Assembly: GCA_016169945.1 (NCBI GenBank)
Contig: JADLSH010000231.1
Coordinates: 1,612,001-1,676,000, forward strand
Source of the DNA: Trachythela sp. YZ-2020
Lineage: Eukaryota; Cnidaria; Anthozoa; Malacalcyonacea; Clavulariidae
Length of the DNA: 64,000 nucleotides
Direction: 5' to 3'
This document shows positions 58,301 through 64,000 of the stretch, in pieces; positions within the stretch are counted from its first letter, which is position 1, and each line of letters begins with the position of its first letter. Position numbers and translations under genes: made by a program. The notes below the pieces were generated by a model, which worked only from the letters and a program-made list of their open reading frames with translations, ran no database searches and had not been told where the DNA came from.

Positions 58301-59284
58301 TTGTGTAGGTATTCTCGTATGAAGTCCAATAAACTATAGCATGATAGCGATTTATACTGATCATAGACAATGCCATACACGAGGCGACGAAAGTGAGCAA
58401 AGTTATAAACCCAGATATGAGACAAAATGTCTTCTCGAGTATCCAATCTTCCGCAATCACTGTCACAATAGTTATAGGCAGATTTACGACGGTTACTAAT
58501 AAATCAGCAGCTGCTAGATTTAATAGAAATACATTTCCTTTCGTTTGAAGAGTTCGTACTTTGAAGACGATGTAGAACAGCATGACATTGCCAAATAAAG
58601 CCCCGATAAATACACACACTAGGCAGGTAGCTTCCACAATCGTCCAGGCTGAAGCCATGGAAGATATATTATAAGACAATTGTATTTATGTAATGCGGCG
58701 AGAGGATATACTGAAATAATATTTAAAACTCCAGACACGAGTATATTGTCAAACTAACTTAAAGCCGGAAGTTAAAATAGACCAATATTTGCCTTTTTTT
58801 TTCTTTCGTGTTCTTTGTTTCGAAGGCGTGTCATCTAGTAGTCACGTCGTACTGTAGGTCTTAAATTCTTTAATAGTCATTCAGGAGCAAGCTGTTTATT
58901 TTGTATGTGAAATGTTTAGCCTGCATAGCTGGTGGTTTTAAGGGGTTAGGGGTTGAGGCGAAAGCAGTCGAGGCGAGGGCATTTAAAGGCAGACCGAGAA
59001 TATTAGAGAGATGAGGTGAAGGAAATCGCCCGAATTTCCTCCTTTCTCTTGCCTCAACTCCCTAATTTTTCCTTGCCCGCTCCTGAACTCCCCTCGCCTC
59101 AACTGCCTTCGCCTAACCCCCAACCCCTTAAAACCGGCAGCTAAGATCGCTTCAATTCAACCACCTGCAATCATATCTCAACAAATCTGATCAGGGCCGT
59201 CCTTATGAATTTTTACAGGGGAAGTGTAGGGCCACTTCAACCGACTGACAAACAAACCTGCATCGATTATATCCTATCGAGTTT
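55400..59284. repeat. Segmental duplication, copy B (right part)
   Basis: It continues the sequence interrupted at 43,583 and is colinear with 33,913-38,135. It includes GPCR B and its flanks. Differences from copy A are mostly single bases and short indels, including a TAGTATAGTATAG run at about 56,310 and the absence of the SINE. Confidence 0.92.
57663..58658 (-). CDS. Class A GPCR, melatonin-receptor-like (copy B)
   Basis: An intact protein of 331 aa starting at MASAWTIVEAT; no in-frame ATG lies further upstream in this copy. It aligns with copy A without gaps, with about 28 replacements by my count. All structural marks are kept: Asp52, Cys79, NRY, Cys157, CWSPF and NSFLNVIVY. Changes cluster in TM4-TM5 (PFFGWG to PLLGWG, MISACLL to MILDCLL), the third intracellular loop (RRPNKKR to TRPSKKS) and the C-tail. 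A new Asp in TM5 could alter ligand binding. It lies inside two nested transposons, so its own regulatory DNA extends only to about 59,284, where the duplicated segment ends. Confidence 0.9.
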   Translation of the reverse strand: MASAWTIVEATCLVCVFIGALFGNVMLFYIVFKVRTLQTKGNVFLLNLAAADLLVTVVNLPITIVTVIAEDWILEKTFCLISGFITLLTFVASCMALSMISINRYHAIVYWTSYENTYTRRKCALYVCITWGITIALSLPPLLGWGNFEYDPGQSYCSVEWTASKSYSIIMILDCLLGPLTVMSYCYVKIIRFHEESCRNVTRATTMSSTARTLNTTSDSGVQVTRPSKKSLTRTIVTLIVVFLLCWSPFALIMLVQVFSGAHVPRAIDFGSLVLGYLNSFLNVIVYNVTNRKIRQEYKNLFSSIFGQKNQGTVDTSYNVGASTRTVSTPT

Positions 59285-59461
59285 CCGTTGGAGGTCTTGA
59301 ATCAGATATAATGCTATTTTATTAAATTAAGGTGGTTCTCGCTTATAATATATAAAGAAAGCACCTAATATCAACCTTGGATTCTAAAGCGCAAAATACA
59401 ACTTATGACTACTTATTACCCGGTCGGTCAGACAACATTACGTTTCTTATTTAACATGTTC

Positions 59462-60983
59462 CCAATATCCTATTGATGGCAATGTGAACTGTTGGTAGAT
59501 CATATTCAAAGTTTCAAGCCGATGACAAAATGTATTGCAACCCAAACTGAAATGCAACCACTTGATATACATACACCTGTTCTTGTAACCAACCAAACCG
59601 AAAATCAGTTAGCTGATGTACCAACCACTGTTCATGATGCTGATCTTGGTCTAAATTATATTGCACAATCTGATCAAGAAGCTATGTATATAGATGCACC
59701 CTTCAAGGAAGGAAAGCACCCATTCTCCTAGCACGTTTCCAGACAATATTGTACTACCTGAAAATATATCACCTCAGAAAAATATTTGTTCAGAATATAC
59801 ATGCACAGTTACTGATACAGATCATGATGATCTATACATGCCTTCAGCTGAAAGCCAAACAGAAACAGAGAATGAAAGTGATTCAGAATCACAAAAAAGT
59901 CCAGTACAGCAGCAAAAATTTGTTGTATTTGAAGAAAATCTGGACGAGCTATTTGTCACTTGTTCCACCTGTGCAAAGCCAATAGCTGAGCAGTCTAAAA
60001 AATGTATTGGTAGCATGGTGGTTGTTGAAAGAGTATGTGTTGATGGACACCAGAACAAATGGCGGACACAACCTATGATTGGTGAGAAGATAGCAGGCAA
60101 TTCGTTGCTTGCTGGATCAACATTGTTTAGTGAGAATACATTCCAAAATGTAAACTCTTTGGCCCAGTGCTTGAATTTGGCTTTTGTTGGTAAAAGTACA
60201 TTATTTTTATGAGATGCAGAAGGATGTTCTTTTTCCTGTAGTTGACAAGGCTTGGAAAGACCACCAAGTTAATCTGCTGAAGGAAATGAAAAAACCAAGT
60301 AAGTTAGACATTTGTGGGGATGGACGGTGTGACAGCCCAGGGCACTGTGCGAAATATGGAACCTACACTGTCATGGAAGAAAATAGCAGCAAAATACTTG
60401 ATTTTGAAGTTGTCCAAGTCACGAAGTTTTCATCATCCAATGCTATGGAAGCTGAAGGATGCAACTGGGTACTCAAAAAGGTGCTAAGCACTTCAAGAAA
60501 TGTGCTCTTCACAAACTAACCCGACATGATAAGAAAGAAAATCCTTGGCTGAAACCTGGTACTGCTGCTCTTGTTGCGCTGGAGGAAATCGTGTTCAACA
60601 AATAGCTACTCAAGGATTTAAAGCTGGTCACGGAGTTCCATCATACCTGGAACCTGGAAGTTGATCATTCCATGATGCTAAAGTACCGTCCCAAGAGGCA
60701 GCACTTTAGCCATGAAGGAATGGTTGCTAGAACACAGCTTACTGTCCTTGACAATAATCACAATTCTTCCAGGAAGCAAGCTGTGGTCAAGAAAGGTTCC
60801 ACAGTGGGTAATCTACGATATAATCTGGTTTTTTCAAAAGTTCGAAAAACATTGGTTGTAAAATCAATGAAGGAGGCCAAAAACTTTGATTATATTACTA
60901 CGTCGATAGAAAATATCCTCGAGTATAAAAAATCAAAGAAATCTAAGAAATCAAAGAAAGCCAAACGTGCGGTGCCACTGTAG
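59462..60983 (+). pseudogene. THAP-transposon transposase, right copy and C-terminus
   Basis: This repeats the left copy (LVDHIQSFKPMTKCIATQTE ... NAMEAEGCNWVLKK) and then continues to the natural end: GAKHFKKCALHKLTRHDKKE, a frameshift, LEVDHSMMLKYRPKRQHFSH and MVARTQLTVLDNNHNSSRKQ. The Lys-rich tail KKSKKSKKSKKAKR ends at 60,983. Between WVLKK and GAKHF the central catalytic segment expected in this family is missing. This copy is therefore an internally deleted, non-functional remnant. Frame breaks also lie near 60,205 and 60,600. Confidence 0.82.
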
Positions 60984-60984
60984 G

Positions 60985-61075
60985 TAGAGTGTAGCAGATA
61001 TACGACGGTTGACTGTTGTGTAGAACTACCTGAAAAATACATTTCGAACGAAGGCCCTTCGTTAAATAGGAGAAG
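60985..61075 (-). repeat. Inverted match to the 35,605-35,715 repeat
   Basis: On the minus strand, GAAGGGCCTTCGTTCGAAA ... CTACACAACAGTCAACCGTC ... GCTACACTCTACC matches the block 35,605-35,715 in copy A and 56,775-56,870 in copy B. It is a common interspersed repeat end between the two convergent transposon genes. Confidence 0.6.
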
Positions 61076-61157
61076 ATAATATTAATGCACAAACTACAAA
61101 CTAAGCAAATAATATGTACATGTTAAGTGCTATGCATAGGGCCCATTTTGTTACTAT

Positions 61158-62234
61158 TTAATCATCGTCATCAGATGCTGGCCTAAACCCTACATAAACG
61201 TGTTCGTCCTCAGGTCCTGGGAAATTTGCTCTGATACAACTAAATCATTCTATTTTATGGGTGCTAAGATCTATAATGACTTACCAATAGAATTAAGAAA
61301 GATTGCGAACAATCTGGCTTTTGAGAATAAGGTCACTGAACATTTTAATTAATTAGAAACGTTTTTATTAAATCTAGTATATATTGCATGTAAGTGTTAG
61401 TGTTAGATTTTAACTAATTTAGATATCTTTAGATTTTTTATATATTTTTAAAAATCAGGACGCACGTTGATAACAGCTAATAGTTGAAGTGTATTATCCT
61501 GTATAAATATTCGTATTATTATTATTATTATTATAACTAACACTGCAAGATGGCATGACAACTCGAACATGTCTTCCTAGAACCCCCCAACCAGTAATCG
61601 TGCGAGTTGCCGATAAGCAATATGCCTTTTTTTTTGGTGGTCTGGTCCTTCAAATGGGTTCTCATACTGCTGCTTGTACTGATACCATGCTGTTCGGAGA
61701 ACCCACAAATTCAAACACACAGCAGCAAAGGCTGGATTATCAGTAACACAAGTCCAGGGCTCTTTTAATTTCTCAATGGTCATGGCTTCTTCATTGAGCG
61801 ACAACATTTCAGGGATTCCTGACGGCAAACACATTCGTCAGATCTATCCATAATTTGGAATTGACCACATTTACACCTGAGGATATTTTGTATATTATAT
61901 AAATAGGGAACACAATTATTTTCAACAAGACAGACAAATATATTAACATTGTTCGCGTAGTAGCTACCGGGTGAAATATTTGTATTTCTACCGAACAAAT
62001 CAAAACTTACCATTCTAAATTATCTAAGCGGCTTTCATCAACTGAAGAATCCCAGTCTTCATCCCCCTCAGCTTCACTGTCGCTTCTAGAACTCGATTCT
62101 TTCTTTATTGTTGGTTCGAACAAATATGGCTGAAGAGAAAACCTAGCTTCGTACGCTTCAAATTTTATGTCCTACTCAGATCGTCCTATATCTTCGTCTA
62201 CTTCAGAAGAGCTGCTAGTACTCGATCGGGACAT
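61158..62234 (-). pseudogene. P2X7 ballast-domain protein encoded by the THAP transposon (broken)
   Basis: Exon 1 (62,234-62,011) starts MSRSSTSSSEVDEDIGRSE, meets a TAG at 62,173-62,175, and continues FEAYEARFSLQPYLFEP to RLDNLEW at a GTAAGT donor. Exon 2 starts at 61,876 after a CAG acceptor. It reads CKCGQFQIMDRSDECVCRQE and, after a one-base loss, IPEMLSLNEEAMTIEKL, then NPAFAAVCLNLWVLRTAWYQ and RHIAYRQLAR. After another frameshift it reads WGVLGRHVRVVMPSCSV. A LINE interrupts at 61,244-61,534. The end, SCIRANFPGPEDEHVYVGFR, stops at 61,158. The Cys pattern and the WVL..A..QYKQQY and HIAYRQL motifs are those of the zinc-binding intracellular domain of vertebrate P2X7 channels, which also occurs as a free protein in invertebrates. 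Its role in a transposon is unknown. Confidence 0.85.
61244..61534 (+). mobile_element. 5'-truncated LINE with (TTA)n tail
   Basis: It is flanked by AACTAA (61,238-61,243 and 61,535-61,540). The reading GAKIYNDLPIELRKIANN to NFN-stop is the last part of a non-LTR RT. A 3' UTR and a TTATTATTATT tail follow. It sits inside exon 2 of the ballast-domain gene. Confidence 0.85.
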
Positions 62235-62350
62235 AATTAAAGATTATCAAACAGAGAATAAACGTCCAATAACATAATTTATATGACCGAAATCAATCAC
62301 GAAGGCGCGCTTGCTTTATGTTGTTTTTCGCAGTGAGTCGCTGTTGTAGT

Positions 62351-62557
62351 ATCCCACACTTACGTCACAGCACTCATACGAACGACCGCATTCGCCCGAG
62401 ATTCAACAAACATGGCGGCGAAAATGTACGAGGAAATCAGCGAAACAAAGTTAAATTTCTTGGAAACGAAAAATAATTGAGGCGAAAGAAAATTCATTCC
62501 AAAGTAGGCTCATATAGGGCTTTCATATGAGCGGCAATTGTCCTGGGAGTGTCCCTT
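62351..62557 (-). repeat. Right terminal inverted repeat of the THAP transposon
   Basis: It is the inverted partner of 40,079-40,290 and ends GGAGTGTCCCTT followed by TA at 62,558-62,559. Confidence 0.92.
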
Positions 62558-62816
62558 TAGAGTAATCTTATATAATAGATATTTGAGTCGTACCCCGACG
62601 AGAAGCTATTAATTATAACTGGAAAATATTTATTTACCAGTGTCAGTGACAAGACAAGTGTCAACTGAAATTTACATCGATTTTTCGCTTCCCTTTGGCT
62701 TTGTGGGTTGTTGTCTATTTAATACTTCGAAGACGAAGGAAAATTACACGAATGAATTATAGGCTATAGAGCAGAGCAGAGTACTTCTGTGAGCGAGTTT
62801 GTGGATTTACATCACG

Positions 62817-63053
62817 ATGGCAGAAGATCAAGCTGAAAACGTGAACGTTGAACAAACAGTTAAAAAGCTGAGAACACAAATGGCGGCAATGCAAGCGGTC
62901 ATCGAAGGAAAATCTTCATCTTCATTTCTTCGCCCAAAAACCTTTAGTGGACGTTCGTACGAAGATGTTCAACCCGAAGATGTTCAACACACGATTTTAA
63001 GTCAATGGGAAGGTTATTCCAAGTCTCAGCACCACTGCAGGCGTTTTTCATGA
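62817..63053 (+). pseudogene. Gag N-terminal fragment of an LTR-type retroelement
   Basis: The frame MAEDQAENVNVEQTVKKLRT then MQAVIEGKSSSSFLRPKTFS and GRSYEDV looks like the start of a gypsy-like gag (coiled coil, then a matrix/capsid start). It is cut off after about 60 codons. The stretch 62,560-62,816 may be its leader, continuing 39,930-40,076 across the THAP transposon. Confidence 0.55.
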
Positions 63054-63219
63054 AATTAGTATTAGGCTTAGGTAATGCGAAATTAAATTCGCTCTGTCTC
63101 GTATTGTAATCATGAATTTCATTCGTATTCGTGAAAATTTCTGTTAAATAATTTGGTAATATTTTTATGTTTAACTTTGTCCATTAGCCATTAGGATGGC
63201 TAATTGATGCTCCCTTCTA

Positions 63220-63530
63220 GTTTATAGGTTAGGAAGACCTACCTTGTTCAAAATGTCTACTGAACGTGTTTCATAGTTTTCACGTGTTATTATGCGAAAT
63301 GTTCTGTTTTGGAGCTTCTGGAGTTTACCTGATAATCCTTTCCCCAGACACCCCCAAACCTGTGAGCCGTAGTTAAAATGAGGCTGAATTATTGATAAAT
63401 ATATTGTAATTAATGTTCAATAATCTACTATATCTCGCAGTCGCCTTTGAATGCTGAGACCGGAATTAACCTTTTTGTAATTTTGTCTACTTGAGCGTTG
63501 CATGACAACGTTTCGTCAATCATCAAGCCA
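63220..63530 (-). pseudogene. Non-LTR retrotransposon RT C-terminal fragment
   Basis: On the minus strand: DETLSCNAQVDKITKR, SIIQPHFNYGSQVWGCLGKG and LSGKLQKLQNRTFRIITREN. This is the common C-terminal segment of jockey/RTE/CR1-type reverse transcriptases, with stops in between. A truncated, old copy. Confidence 0.75.
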
Positions 63531-63649
63531 GGGGGGTTATTGGAGAGGGGGCATAATAAGCTTCTCACTCTAGAAATAGGGGGTTATTTGAAAAAGGGGC
63601 TTATTTGAAAGAGGGGGGGGGGGGCTTAATAGAGGATTTACGGTTGCTA

Positions 63650-63866
63650 CATACTTTAGTATAAGTTCTACATGAAACCGAAAGATGACATAAGAATGTT
63701 AATCGGCTTCAAAAAGTACAAGATTAAGTTAGAAAAGGAGAACAACATATCAGTGCAACGCTAACATTCAATGTCTTTCCATATCGCAAAATCAAGATCA
63801 GGCTAAACATGTCAGGCCGATTAGTATATTCAGTATACTTTGCAAATCTATTTAATAGCCCAATTA
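63650..63866 (+). repeat. Third copy of the 35,735-35,945 repeat
   Basis: TTTAGTATAAGTTCTACATG ... GGAGAACAACATATCAGTGC ... TCAGGCTAAACAT closely follows 35,735-35,945 and 56,888-57,085. Part of the non-coding DNA next to the GPCR genes is therefore an interspersed repeat and not gene-specific. Confidence 0.75.
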
Positions 63867-64000
63867 AGCAAATGACAACGCGTTTTTATTTTTTATTTTA
63901 TTTATTTATTTAGAAGCCTTGTCATAAATGACTGGTATACTCTACAGGGTATATTGCCCCATTCACAGCGTCCCTTAAAATATACGTCTACATTAACTAC
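63867..64000. other. AT-rich window end
   Basis: It contains a TTTATTTTATTTATTTATTT run at about 63,885-63,912, possibly a LINE tail on the minus strand. Nothing else is seen. Confidence 0.3.

Larger units (their letters stand above)
40079..62557. mobile_element. THAP / P2X7-ballast DNA transposon with nested insertions
   Basis: Terminal inverted repeats of about 210 bp (40,079-40,290 and 62,351-62,557) begin AAGGGGCACTCCA on the left and AAGGGACACTCCC on the right strand, with TA next to each end. A THAP-transposase gene starts 98 bp inside the left repeat. A P2X7-ballast-domain gene starts 117 bp inside the right repeat and runs towards it. Without the nested GPCR segment and its duplication the element would be about 5 kb. 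The two-gene layout and 2-bp target duplication resemble ISL2EU-type elements, which pair a THAP transposase with a nuclease. The superfamily assignment is inference. Confidence 0.85.

Noticed and set aside
61158..62234. A complete P2X ion channel gene
   Set aside because: Only the intracellular ballast domain is present. There are no transmembrane segments or extracellular Cys pattern of P2X channels on either side.

Overview
The window is eukaryotic and most likely from a cnidarian genome; this is inferred, not proven. The reasons are AT-rich DNA, spliced genes with GT..AG introns, two melatonin-receptor-like class A GPCR genes, and a dense, nested population of transposons of the kinds common in corals, anemones and hydrozoans. 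These include CR1/L2-like LINEs, a DIRS element, a BEL/Pao gag, hAT, a Mutator-like foldback, THAP transposons and a tRNA-derived SINE. Only three genes look intact: the two GPCR copies (331 aa each) and a BED-finger hAT transposase (594 aa). Nearly everything else is a decayed mobile element.

Layout. 0-2 kb: BEL/Pao gag remnant (minus strand). 2-6 kb: hairpins and low-copy repeats. 6.2-7.9 kb: decayed DDE integrase-like transposase, followed by a 1.4 kb foldback MITE. 10.7-13.8 kb: broken HECT-type ubiquitin ligase-like gene (minus) split by a 5'-truncated LINE. 14.9 and 15.8 kb: two TA-flanked MITEs. 16-20.5 kb: plus-strand LINE. 20.6-25.5 kb: minus-strand LINE cut in two by the intact hAT element (8-bp target duplication CTTTACGG). 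25.9-33.8 kb: DIRS-type tyrosine-recombinase retroelement (minus) sitting in a 20-bp satellite; its recombinase gene is split by a 3.5 kb insertion that carries a Mutator-like foldback with a 9-bp target duplication. 33.3-38.1 kb: first copy of a segmental duplication carrying GPCR A.

From 40,079 to 62,557 lies one very large nested structure. The outer layer is a DNA transposon with terminal inverted repeats of about 210 bp flanked by TA. It encodes a THAP-domain transposase on the plus strand and, convergently from the right end, a spliced protein that is recognisably the intracellular ballast domain of the P2X7 receptor. Its transposase gene is interrupted by the second copy of the GPCR segment (42.5-59.3 kb), with about 1 kb of transposase sequence present on both sides. 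That second copy is in turn interrupted at 43,584-55,399 by an 11.8 kb element with AGACCACTT... termini and an AT target duplication. The first GPCR copy preserves the empty target site, so the insertion is directly demonstrable.

This inner element carries a three-exon gene of about 1,160 codons that I cannot assign to a named transposase superfamily. It has a cysteine-rich N-terminus, a large conserved core, a RING-H2-like cluster and a C-terminal domain with a Cys...Asp-x-His papain-like peptidase signature. It is the best candidate for an undescribed system in the window.
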